Assembly (NCBI GenBank): GCA_029881795.1
Contig: JAOULX010000013.1
Coordinates: 1 to 64,000, forward strand
DNA from: Gammaproteobacteria bacterium
GTDB taxonomy: Bacteria > Pseudomonadota > Gammaproteobacteria > SZUA-229
Reading direction: 5' to 3'
DNA length: 64,000 nt
Numbering within the stretch: the first letter of the stretch is position 1; each line of letters opens with the position of its first letter. Of this stretch, positions 56,289 to 64,000 are shown in pieces. The notes beneath the pieces were generated by a model. The model worked only from the letters and a program-made list of their open reading frames with translations, did not search any database and was not told the origin of the DNA. A program made the position numbers and the translations under genes.

Positions 56289-59200
56289 TGATGGCTTTGG
56301 GAATCTCAGGACAAATAGCAAAAAAGTTTTTGCAGACAGAAATTACCCCATTGCTGGCGCTAGTCGGCTTTTTGCTGGGTGTGTTTGCGGTCATTATTAC
56401 GCCGCGTGAAGAAGAGCCGCAAATTGATGTGACGTTTGCCAATGTGTTTATTCCTTTCCCAGGCGCTACGGCCGCTGAAGTTGAAAGTCTGGTCAGCACA
56501 CCGGCCGAGCAAGTGCTGGCTGAAATCAGCGGGCTGGAGCATATCTATTCGGTTTCCCGTCCGGGTATGTCAGTGCTGACAGTGCAATATAAAGTGGGTG
56601 AAGAGCGCTCGCAGGCTATCGTCAGGCTTTATAACAAGATCTTTTCAAATCAGGACTGGTTACCGCACAACCTGGGTGTCGGTCAGCCGATTATCAAACC
56701 GAAAGGGATTGATGATGTGCCGATTGTGAGTGTAACGCTGTGGACAGAAGAAGAGGATAAAGCCGCTTATGATCTGACACAGGTTGCCCATTCGATTGAA
56801 GCAGAGATTAAACGTGTGGTGGATACGCGTAATGTGTATACCATCGGTGCCACTGAACGCGTGGTCCATGTGCTGATCGATCCGCAGCGTCTGGCTGCTT
56901 ACGATGTTTCAATCGATGATTTAAGGCGTTCATTGAGTGCATCAAATCAGTCCAGCGATGCTGGCTTTGTTGTCAATAATAATCAGGAAATAGCTGTTAC
57001 AGCGGGTCAGTTTCTGATCAATGACAGTGAAGTGGCCAATCTGATTATTGCGATGAAAAATAATAAGCCGGTTTATCTGAGTGATGTAGCCAACGTTCGC
57101 TTTGGTGCAGATCAGCCACAGGCTTATGTGTCGATGGGCACTGGCATGGCGGCTACCAGCAACGGGATAAGCGCAAAAGGCGATTTTCCGGCAGTAACCA
57201 TTGCGGTCTCAAAAAAGCCCGGATCAAATGCGGTTGAGATCGCAGAAAATGTTAGCAAGCGTATGCAGCAGCTTAGGGGTACTTTTATTCCGGATGATGT
57301 GAAGTTTGCAGTGACCCGTGATTATGGCAAAACAGCAGATGCCAAAGCCAAGAAACTGATTGGTAAATTGTTCTTTGCTACCGCGATCGTGGTGTTATTA
57401 ATCTGGTGGTTTTTGGGTTTTCGTGAAGCGATTATTGTTGGTGTGGCGATTGCTATTACGTTGGCCATTACACTGTTTGCGTCGTGGGCCTGGGGCTTTA
57501 CCTTAAACCGAGTATCATTATTCGCCTTGATTTTCTCAATCGGTATTCTGGTCGATGATGCGATTGTGGTGGTGGAGAATATTCATCGTCATATGACCGA
57601 TAAAGGCGTTGATTTGGTAAAAGCGATTCCGTTAGCGGTGGACGAAGTGGGCGGTCCCACCATCCTCGCGACTTTTACCGTGATCGCGGCCTTATTGCCG
57701 ATGGCATTTGTGAGCGGTTTGATGGGGCCGTATATGAGCCCGATCCCAATTAATGCCAGTCTGGGTATGCTGATTTCATTAGCCGTGGCGTTTATTATTA
57801 CGCCTTGGTTAGCACTGAAATTATTAAAAACAGATCATATTCAGCATCATGATGCTGACGACAATGATAAATCACTGGCCTTCTTCAGTAAGATAATGAG
57901 CCCGTTTATTTACGGTGAGCAGCAAAAGCGCAATCGTCGTTATCTGACTTTTGGCGTCGTCTTTATGATTCTGGCCTCGGTATCTCTGGCTGTGACCAAA
58001 GACGTGGTGCTGAAAATGCTGCCATTTGATAACAAGTCTGAGTTCCAGATTGTGGTGGATACGCCCGAAGGCACCAGCCTTGAACATACCAAACGGGTTT
58101 TGGATGAGCTGACGGTGTACCTGAAACAGGTGCCTGAAATCAGTGATTATCAGGTTTATGCCGGAACTTCAGCGCCGATCAATTTTAACGGTCTGGTCAG
58201 GCAGTATTATTTACGCAACGGTGCCAATGTGGGAGATATCCAGGTTAACCTGCAGGCCAAACATCTGCGTGAACGTAAAAGTCATGAGGTGGCATCCTCA
58301 TTGCGTCAGCCACTTAAAGAAATCGGTTTGAAACTGAATGCGATAGTTAAAGTGGTGGAAGTGCCGCCTGGCCCGCCGGTGATGTCTCCTTTGGTGGCTG
58401 AGATCTATGGGCCGGATTACAAGGGGCAGATCGAACAGGCCAAAAAGATTCGCGCGGTGTTTGAAAATACCGCTGATATTGTAGATGTGGATGACAGTGT
58501 GGAATATCCTTCCAGACGCTATATCGTCAAGGTTGATCGTAATCTGGCGGCAATGATGGGTGTGAGTCAGCAGGCCATCTCAAATACCCTGAGCACATTG
58601 TTGCGGGGTGAAGATATGGGGTTCTTACACGCAGAAAACGCGAAATACGCGGTACCGATCAGAGTCGAGTTACCGGCAGCAGATAAGTCATCAATCGAGG
58701 CCTTACTGAGCGTAAAAGTGCGTAGCATTAATGGCTCATTGATTCCGTTAATGGATATGGTGTCAGTGCTTGAGTCGACACGCCAGCACAGTATCTATCA
58801 TAAAGACTTATTGCCGGTGGTCTATGTCAGTGCCGATATGGCGGGTGAGCTGGACAGTCCGTTATACGGCATGTTTGATATTATCTCGGGTATTGATCTG
58901 GATAATTACTTTATCAGTCAGCCAGAGGATCCTTATGAGTTCAGTCTGAAGTGGGATGGTGAATGGACCGTGACCTACGAGACCTTCCGTGATATGGGTA
59001 TCGCGTATTCGGTTGGTTTGCTGATGATTTACCTTTTGGTAGTGGCGCAGTTCCGTTCTTATCTGGTTCCATTGATTATTATGGCACCGATCCCACTGAC
59101 CATTATCGGGGTGATGCCAGGACATGCTTTGCTGGGTGCCAAGTACACCGCGACATCAATGATCGGTATGATCGCTTTAGCGGGCATTATTGTGCGTAAC

Positions 59201-59467
59201 TCCATCTTGCTGGTTGATTTTATCAATGAGCAGTTAAAAGAAGGTATCGAGTTCCAGAAAGCGGTTATTCTGGCCTCTGCAGTACGTGCTAAGCCAATCA
59301 TTCTGACCGGTGTGGCTGCCATGATGGGGGCTATGTTTATACTGGATGACCCTATCTTTAGCGGTCTGGCTGTTTCGCTGATCTTTGGTATTCTGATTTC
59401 AACCATGCTGACACTGGTGATCATTCCGGTGATGTATTACAGCCTGATGAAAGACCGTCAGATATAA
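56288..59467 (+). CDS. RND efflux transporter permease
   Basis: The 1059-residue inner-membrane protein has the RND layout: helix 1 near 14-34, a large periplasmic loop, helices 2-7 (about 345-535) with the family IVVLLIWWFLGF and GILVDDAIVVVENI motifs, a second loop, and a helix cluster at the end (about 890-1050). Length and motifs match HAE1-type multidrug pumps. It forms a tripartite system with the adaptor; no outer-membrane partner is encoded here, so it probably uses a shared TolC-type protein. A terminator follows. Confidence 0.95.
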   Translation: MMALGISGQIAKKFLQTEITPLLALVGFLLGVFAVIITPREEEPQIDVTFANVFIPFPGATAAEVESLVSTPAEQVLAEISGLEHIYSVSRPGMSVLTVQYKVGEERSQAIVRLYNKIFSNQDWLPHNLGVGQPIIKPKGIDDVPIVSVTLWTEEEDKAAYDLTQVAHSIEAEIKRVVDTRNVYTIGATERVVHVLIDPQRLAAYDVSIDDLRRSLSASNQSSDAGFVVNNNQEIAVTAGQFLINDSEVANLIIAMKNNKPVYLSDVANVRFGADQPQAYVSMGTGMAATSNGISAKGDFPAVTIAVSKKPGSNAVEIAENVSKRMQQLRGTFIPDDVKFAVTRDYGKTADAKAKKLIGKLFFATAIVVLLIWWFLGFREAIIVGVAIAITLAITLFASWAWGFTLNRVSLFALIFSIGILVDDAIVVVENIHRHMTDKGVDLVKAIPLAVDEVGGPTILATFTVIAALLPMAFVSGLMGPYMSPIPINASLGMLISLAVAFIITPWLALKLLKTDHIQHHDADDNDKSLAFFSKIMSPFIYGEQQKRNRRYLTFGVVFMILASVSLAVTKDVVLKMLPFDNKSEFQIVVDTPEGTSLEHTKRVLDELTVYLKQVPEISDYQVYAGTSAPINFNGLVRQYYLRNGANVGDIQVNLQAKHLRERKSHEVASSLRQPLKEIGLKLNAIVKVVEVPPGPPVMSPLVAEIYGPDYKGQIEQAKKIRAVFENTADIVDVDDSVEYPSRRYIVKVDRNLAAMMGVSQQAISNTLSTLLRGEDMGFLHAENAKYAVPIRVELPAADKSSIEALLSVKVRSINGSLIPLMDMVSVLESTRQHSIYHKDLLPVVYVSADMAGELDSPLYGMFDIISGIDLDNYFISQPEDPYEFSLKWDGEWTVTYETFRDMGIAYSVGLLMIYLLVVAQFRSYLVPLIIMAPIPLTIIGVMPGHALLGAKYTATSMIGMIALAGIIVRNSILLVDFINEQLKEGIEFQKAVILASAVRAKPIILTGVAAMMGAMFILDDPIFSGLAVSLIFGILISTMLTLVIIPVMYYSLMKDRQI

Positions 59468-59490
59468 GCGTATTAAATCCGGCTTATCAG

Positions 59491-59523
59491 AAAAAAAGAG
59501 CTTCAAATGAAGCTCTTTTTTTT
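59491..59523 (+). terminator. Rho-independent terminator
   Basis: Stem AAGAGCTTC / GAAGCTCTT with a short AAAT loop is flanked by A- and T-runs, starting 24 bases after the RND pump stop. Confidence 0.93.
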
Positions 59524-59624
59524 GCAGTTTGTTTTCTTCCGAATCAGCATGAGGTATAGTTGGATAAGTTAAGTTTATGGCTTTTCAGTATGCTGGTCAC
59601 CGGCAAAAATCTTAGGAACAGAGT

Positions 59625-59655
59625 TTTATACAGGTAGTCTGATTACCTGTATAAA
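59625..59655. promoter_or_regulatory. Perfect 12-bp inverted repeat before LysR gene
   Basis: TTTATACAGGTA (59625-59636) and TACCTGTATAAA (59644-59655) are exact reverse complements with a 7-base centre, ending 37 bases before the LysR start. It could be an auto-regulatory LysR-type operator or an mRNA leader hairpin. The repeat is isolated and not seen elsewhere in the window. Confidence 0.55.
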
Positions 59656-59692
59656 TGTCTCAAAATAAAAAATACATTAGAGAGCAGGACGT

Positions 59693-60592
59693 ATGTCTGA
59701 TAGACGATTAAAGGTATTCTACACCGTGGCGCGCCTGTTAAATTTCACCAAGGCGGCTGAAACCTTACACATGACCCAGCCAGCGGTCACGTTTCAAATT
59801 CGACAGTTAGAAGAGCAGTTCAATACGCGCTTATTCGACCGTACACATAACCGGGTGAGTTTAACGGAAGCAGGCATTAAGGTGTATTCGTATACTGGTA
59901 AAATATTTGAAATATACGAAAAAATGGAAGATGCGGTCAGAGAAATGACCGGTGATGTCAGTGGCGTGGTTAATCTGGGCGCGAGCACAACTATCGCAGA
60001 ATATATGTTGCCGGCATTACTGGGTGATTTTAAAACCAGTTTTCCGGAAGTGAATATCCGCCTTAAAGTATCCAATACCGAAGGCGTGGTGTCGATGATC
60101 GAAAATAATGAAATTGATCTAGGCATTGTTGAGGCATCGGTTAATAATAAAAATCTGGATGTTGAAATCTGTCGCCGGGATGAACTGGTCGTTATCGTAC
60201 CGCCCAATCATGAGCTGGCAGACAAAAGCAGTATGTCTGCTCAGGAGCTGATGAAATACCCGTTCATTTGCCGTGAAAAAGGCTCCGGTACCCGTGAAGT
60301 GATTGAGGGTTATATTGAAGAATTTCATAATAACCACGAAATTGATTTATGTATGGAACTGGGTAGTCCGGAAGCCATTAAGGGCGCAGTTGAGGCTGGC
60401 ATGGGTCTTTCCGTCATGTCTCTGGTTACCATTTCGAAAGAACTTAAATTAGGAACGCTGGTGGCAATTCCGCTTGATCCGCCGCTAGAAAGACCTTTTT
60501 CTTTTGTCCGTCAGCGAAATAAATTCCGCGCTCATGTGATGGAAGATATGCTTGAGTTTGCGCAGAACTATTGCCGCACACATCAAAGTTAA
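59693..60592 (+). CDS. LysR-family transcriptional regulator
   Basis: The 299-residue protein has an N-terminal winged HTH (about 5-64: VARLLNFTKAAETLHMTQPAVTFQIRQLEEQF) and a LysR substrate-binding domain (about 92-290). Overall it is closest to the CysL/selenium- or nitrogen-linked LysR subgroup, but the regulated genes are not evident. An inverted repeat lies in its leader (59625-59655). The downstream small gene is 21 bases away on the same strand, possibly co-transcribed. Confidence 0.93.
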   Translation: MSDRRLKVFYTVARLLNFTKAAETLHMTQPAVTFQIRQLEEQFNTRLFDRTHNRVSLTEAGIKVYSYTGKIFEIYEKMEDAVREMTGDVSGVVNLGASTTIAEYMLPALLGDFKTSFPEVNIRLKVSNTEGVVSMIENNEIDLGIVEASVNNKNLDVEICRRDELVVIVPPNHELADKSSMSAQELMKYPFICREKGSGTREVIEGYIEEFHNNHEIDLCMELGSPEAIKGAVEAGMGLSVMSLVTISKELKLGTLVAIPLDPPLERPFSFVRQRNKFRAHVMEDMLEFAQNYCRTHQS

Positions 60593-60613
60593 TCGATTGG
60601 ATATTTCACCCCA

Positions 60614-60994
60614 GTGAAGACTGTTGAGAATAAAAAACCAAAAAATATAAAAGATATTTACGACGCATTACCAGCAGACTCACGTAATAGTCTGATGGAT
60701 TTTGCGGAGTTTTTATTTCAGCGTGATGCTCCTGCTGAGGCGGTCTCGTTACAAAAGCAGGAACTCCCTAGGCCAGAAACTGAATCAGTGGTAGCGGCGC
60801 TTAAACGGCTGAATGCAAGCTACCCGATGATTGAGAGAAAGCTAGTTTTTCATGAATCGTCATCGTTAATGACGGAACATATTCTGCAGGGACGTGATGC
60901 CGGCGATGTTATCGATGAGCTTGAAAGCTTGTTTGATCGGCATTATCAGGCACTTTTGACAGCGCAGGAAGCTGCTGATGTTGACGAGTCATGA
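60614..60994 (+). CDS. Conserved-looking small protein, unknown
   Basis: The 126-residue acidic protein starts with GTG and begins with a helix (KNIKDIYDALPADSRNSLMDFAEFLFQRD), a pattern seen in regulatory or toxin-antitoxin-related small proteins, followed by a linker and a helical end. No family is recognised. It sits between the LysR gene and the AI-2E-type transporter on the same strand, so it may belong to the same unit. Confidence 0.65.
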   Translation: MKTVENKKPKNIKDIYDALPADSRNSLMDFAEFLFQRDAPAEAVSLQKQELPRPETESVVAALKRLNASYPMIERKLVFHESSSLMTEHILQGRDAGDVIDELESLFDRHYQALLTAQEAADVDES

Positions 60995-61044
60995 CATTTA
61001 TCACAGTCTGCTTAAACCAATATTCTAAATAAAGAACTCCTTCT

Positions 61045-62115
61045 ATGATTAGTATTCTGAAATCCTGGTACGAAAGACACTTTTCTGATCCTCAGGTTAT
61101 TATCCTCGCGCTGTTATTATTGGTTTTTGCATTTGTTTCACTAACCTTTGGTAATATTCTGGCGCCAGTTATTGCAGCGATCGTCATTTCCTATGTGCTT
61201 GAAGGCGCTGTCGGTAAATTGCAAGCAATCGGGGTTCCCAGGCTGCTGTCGGTAATCATCGTGTTTGTTATATTTATCTTTACTGTACTTCTGTTATCGT
61301 TTGGGATACTGCCGTTAATTGTCAATCAGCTGATTCAGTTAGTAAAAGAGTTCCCGAATATGATCGGTGCAGGTCAAAAATTGCTGATGGAGCTGCCACA
61401 GCAATACCCATTGATATCCGAGAAACAAATTGCAGATGTGATGAGTTTTATTAATACAGAAATTGCATCGGTGGGTCAGCGTGTTTTATCCATGTCCTTG
61501 TCATCAGTTATCGATGTTTTTACCCTGATGGTGTATCTGGTTGTTGTGCCGCTGTTAATATTTTTCTTTTTGCAGGATAAAGACAATATCATTAATTGGC
61601 TGAAACGTTTTCTGCCTAATGATATGGGGCTGGCATCAAAAGTCTGGCATGAAGTGGATATAAAAATTGGTAATTATGTGCGCGGAAAAATTATCGAGAT
61701 TGTTGTTGTTGGTTTTGCAACCTATATTCCTCTGGCAATTATGGGTATGGACTACGCCGCTCTGTTAAGTCTGCTGGTGGGTTTGTCTGTTATTATTCCT
61801 TTTGTCGGGGCGGTTGCGGTGAGTATTCCTGTTGTCCTGATAGCCTTTTTCCAGTGGGGCTTTACCACTGACTTTGTTACCCTGATAGTGGCATACAGTG
61901 TGGTTCAGTTTCTTGATGGCAACTTGCTAGTGCCTTTATTGTTCTCTGAAGTGGTTAATATTCATCCTTCAGCGATTATTATTGCGGTGCTTGTATTCGG
62001 TGGTTTGTGGGGGGTCTGGGGTGTGTTTTTTGCGATTCCGCTGGCAACTCTGGTTCAGGCTGTGATCAATGCTTGGCCGGTTATCGTCGATAATGAATCG
62101 GAAACCTTGCCCTAG
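61045..62115 (+). CDS. AI-2E/PerM family transporter (second copy)
   Basis: The 356-residue membrane protein has about eight helices and the family features: NILAPVIAAIVISYVLEG near the start (about 34-51), a soluble region (about 100-160) and the GLSVIIPFVGAVAVSIPVVLIAFF and NIHPSAIIIAVLVFGG blocks near the end. It is a paralogue of 37437-38492 but clearly distinct in sequence. Substrate unknown. Confidence 0.88.
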   Translation: MISILKSWYERHFSDPQVIILALLLLVFAFVSLTFGNILAPVIAAIVISYVLEGAVGKLQAIGVPRLLSVIIVFVIFIFTVLLLSFGILPLIVNQLIQLVKEFPNMIGAGQKLLMELPQQYPLISEKQIADVMSFINTEIASVGQRVLSMSLSSVIDVFTLMVYLVVVPLLIFFFLQDKDNIINWLKRFLPNDMGLASKVWHEVDIKIGNYVRGKIIEIVVVGFATYIPLAIMGMDYAALLSLLVGLSVIIPFVGAVAVSIPVVLIAFFQWGFTTDFVTLIVAYSVVQFLDGNLLVPLLFSEVVNIHPSAIIIAVLVFGGLWGVWGVFFAIPLATLVQAVINAWPVIVDNESETLP

Positions 62116-62249
62116 CAGGGTTGGCGCCGCTGTCTCAATAATCTGCTTGCGTACTGCTCTTGTTGTTCTATTATTTATAACAGGCCGGATAGATATAAAG
62201 CTGGCATGGGCTCTAGTAAATATATAATAAGAATAAACGAGATTTTTGT

Positions 62250-62597
62250 ATGTCAGTGATTAGAATATCTCAGGTCGTCTCTGGTCAGGTTGTGATTTCT
62301 GATGTCAAAGATAGAAGTGGCAGGGTGCTGTTGGCTGCAGGCACCGGGCTGTCTGATGAAAGTATTAAAATTATAAAATCCTGGGGGGTTGCTGAGGTCG
62401 ATGTTGAACTGACAGACCGGCAAACGAAACAGGACTCAAATATCGGTGAGACCGATCCTGTAAAACTGGAAAATGCTGAGATTGAGTTGTCCAAGCGTTT
62501 TCGTTTTCTGAACAAAAATCATCCCTTTACCTGTGAGTTATTTCGACTCTGTCTGCAGCGTACATTATCTGTTCCGGAAGTGCCCGATGATAACTAG
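62250..62597 (+). CDS. Small protein preceding HDOD gene
   Basis: The 115-residue protein has a beta-rich N-terminal part (VISDVKDRSGRVLLAAGTGLSD) and a short C-terminal part. The pattern resembles the small domain found before HDOD or HD-GYP proteins, in which a strand-turn-strand leads to 'LLAAGT-LS...'. Its stop overlaps the HDOD start by 11 bases, implying coupled translation. Function unknown. Confidence 0.7.
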   Translation: MSVIRISQVVSGQVVISDVKDRSGRVLLAAGTGLSDESIKIIKSWGVAEVDVELTDRQTKQDSNIGETDPVKLENAEIELSKRFRFLNKNHPFTCELFRLCLQRTLSVPEVPDDN

Positions 62598-63447
62598 CGC
62601 TTATGACTTAGTAAAAGACACCGAGTCAGTTGCCAGCCTGCCGAATATTTTTCTAAGACTGGATAAACTGATTAATGATGCTTCCTGTGATCTGTCTGAC
62701 ATTGCCGAAGTCATTTCAGAAGATACAGGCCTTTCAGCACGGTTACTGAAAATTGCCAACAGTGCCATGTTTAATTTTCCTGCTGAAATTGATTCTATCA
62801 CCAGAGCTGTAGCGATGGTTGGAACGAGGCAGTTACGTGATCTGGTACTGGCGACCCAGATAATCGCGATGTTCGATCAGATCGATGATTCGGTTGTTAA
62901 TATGCGCTCATTCTGGAAACACAGTATTGCAACCGGGATACTGGCGAGGCTGTTGGCTTCATATCGGCGGGAACAAAACATCGAATATTTTTATTTGCTG
63001 GGTTTGTTGCATGATATAGGCAGGCTGGTGATGTTCATCGAACAGCCCGAGATGGCACTAAAGGCGATCGCATACAGAATCGAACATAATGTTTCATTAA
63101 ATGAAGCAGAATTATGTGTTTTTGGTTTTGATCATTCGGCAGTCGGGGCTGAACTGATGTGCCAATGGGGTTTGCCAAGACCAATGTATGATGCTGTTTG
63201 CTATCACCATAAACCTTCGTTATCACTGAATAACTCAGTTGATGCTGCTGTTATTCACGTGGCGGATATTATGGTTAATGCGCTCAATATAGGCTGCAGT
63301 GGTGAATCTGATATTCCGCCGATGGATGAGTCTGCCTGGGACCGGCTTGAGCTGTCGCCATATGTTCTGGCAGATGCAGTGGGTTATCTTGATCAACAAT
63401 TCAATGAGGTCGTCAATTTATTTATTGATGATGCATCATGCCAGTAA
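62587..63447 (+). CDS. HDOD-domain signalling protein
   Basis: The 286-residue protein starts at ATG 62587 inside the preceding gene. It has an HDOD domain (about 15-210) with LLHDIGRLVMF (about 138-148), helices around ITRAVAMVGTRQLRDLVL and a HHKPS motif (about 210). HDOD domains resemble HD phosphohydrolases but are mostly non-catalytic and take part in signalling, often with cyclic-di-GMP or chemosensory systems. The stop overlaps the following gene by 10 bases. Confidence 0.9.
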   Translation: MITSAYDLVKDTESVASLPNIFLRLDKLINDASCDLSDIAEVISEDTGLSARLLKIANSAMFNFPAEIDSITRAVAMVGTRQLRDLVLATQIIAMFDQIDDSVVNMRSFWKHSIATGILARLLASYRREQNIEYFYLLGLLHDIGRLVMFIEQPEMALKAIAYRIEHNVSLNEAELCVFGFDHSAVGAELMCQWGLPRPMYDAVCYHHKPSLSLNNSVDAAVIHVADIMVNALNIGCSGESDIPPMDESAWDRLELSPYVLADAVGYLDQQFNEVVNLFIDDASCQ

Positions 63448-64000
63448 TAACGGATGATGAACTGGATACGCTGAAACAGCGGCTTGAGTTTCTTGAGACG
63501 ATTAACCAGCAATATATATCCACACTTGATACGCTTAACTCTCTGGGTGATATATACGGTAATGTCAAACAAAAACGCAGACCGGAGCATATCTTTTCCT
63601 CAGCACGGCAATATGTCAATCGTTTAGCCCGGTTTGAAACAACGGCATTTCTGATGGTTAATGAGGCAGATAATTCGTTTGAACTTAAAGACTGCTTTCC
63701 GCAAACTGCAGCGACTGAGCTCCAGCTGCTGGTAGATCAGCTGATAGAAAGCGGTGAATTTGGCTGGGCATTAAATCAGAGCCGTGTTTGTCAGCCACAG
63801 TTAAAGCCACAGGGTAAAACAATATATCTGCATGTTTTAGCATCACGTACCCGAATCCGAGGTATGTTCGTCGGTGTTATGGCGAAAGACGAAGCAGTGC
63901 CGTCAGTGATGACGCTGGGTCTTGTTTCTGCGATTTTATACAACAGTGCCTATGCGCTGGAAAGCGCTGCTTTATATAAATTACTGATTAATGATAATCA
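63438..64000 (+). CDS. GAF-like sensory protein, cut by window end
   Basis: An open frame starts at ATG 63438, overlapping the HDOD gene, and runs to the last base without a stop (187 codons visible). It begins with a helical coiled-coil segment (about 5-45) followed by a GAF-like domain (about 55-170, with a YLHVLASRTRIRGMFVGVM strand pair). The C-terminal output domain (for example GGDEF, HD or kinase) lies outside the window. It completes a three-gene signalling unit. Confidence 0.75.
   Translation, partial: MPVITDDELDTLKQRLEFLETINQQYISTLDTLNSLGDIYGNVKQKRRPEHIFSSARQYVNRLARFETTAFLMVNEADNSFELKDCFPQTAATELQLLVDQLIESGEFGWALNQSRVCQPQLKPQGKTIYLHVLASRTRIRGMFVGVMAKDEAVPSVMTLGLVSAILYNSAYALESAALYKLLINDN

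Overview
The window looks like a piece of a gammaproteobacterial chromosome. The evidence is the gammaproteobacterial gene orders ybeZ-ybeY-corC-lnt, leuS-lptE-holA, nadD-rsfS-rlmH-maf-rng-yhdP and hda with purM/purN, together with a full outer-membrane and lipoprotein machinery (lnt, lptE, TolC-type and RND genes). Moderate GC and sulfur-type DsrE-like and thioredoxin genes make a Methylophaga/Piscirickettsiaceae-like organism my best guess, but that is inference, not something shown by a marker gene.

Bases 1 to about 7000 are an AT-rich accessory region. It starts with a run of small plus-strand genes separated by integron-type attC recombination sites (640-742, 1401-1482, 2163-2227): a four-helix membrane protein, a secreted protein, a CPBP-type intramembrane protease and a short soluble protein. 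This is a fragment of a gene-cassette array; the integrase should lie to the left, outside the window. The fourth cassette gene stops inside the end of a REP-associated (Y1/IS200-like) transposase element. That element is accompanied by a second, diverged copy of its 3' end, a 53-bp tandem duplication, three REP-like hairpin repeats, and scattered pieces of its leader and coding sequence (4278-4313, 4366-4405, 5941-6055, 6992-7012). Two orphan genes (4560-5870 and 6080-6880) sit among these remnants.

From about 7058 the sequence is ordinary chromosome: a periplasmic DsrE-like protein; miaB-ybeZ-ybeY-corC-lnt (tRNA modification, rRNA maturation, lipoprotein acylation); a ybeL-type zinc ribbon; leuS-lptE-holA plus a hypoxanthine-type DNA glycosylase; several small envelope or unknown genes; a second DsrE-like protein; then proA-nadD-rsfS-rlmH-maf-rng-yhdP-(unknown)-nitrilase. 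The minus-strand run purM-purN-DUF3108-darP-comFB follows, with a DUF2066 gene, an AI-2E/PerM transporter and hda divergent from it, and then arsC-wrbA-DUF2069 on the minus strand.

40.8-52 kb is rich in envelope and sensory genes: a LysM lipoprotein; a tightly overlapping set of thioredoxin, TolC-like outer-membrane protein, short periplasmic adaptor and GspE/PilB-type ATPase; a 934-residue beta-propeller/di-heme cytochrome protein; and a solute-binding protein next to a PAS histidine kinase. 51.8-55 kb carries a lytic transglycosylase, proS, a MIF-family protein and a DUF4124 protein on the minus strand. 55.2-59.5 kb is an RND efflux pair with a palindromic site upstream. The last part holds a LysR regulator with a perfect inverted repeat in its leader, a second AI-2E-type transporter, and a signalling set (small protein, HDOD protein, GAF-like protein cut by the window end). 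I saw no tRNA, rRNA, prophage or genuine CRISPR array.

The items most worth attention are the integron/RAYT mosaic at the left end and the TolC-adaptor-secretion ATPase operon at 41.4-45.8 kb.
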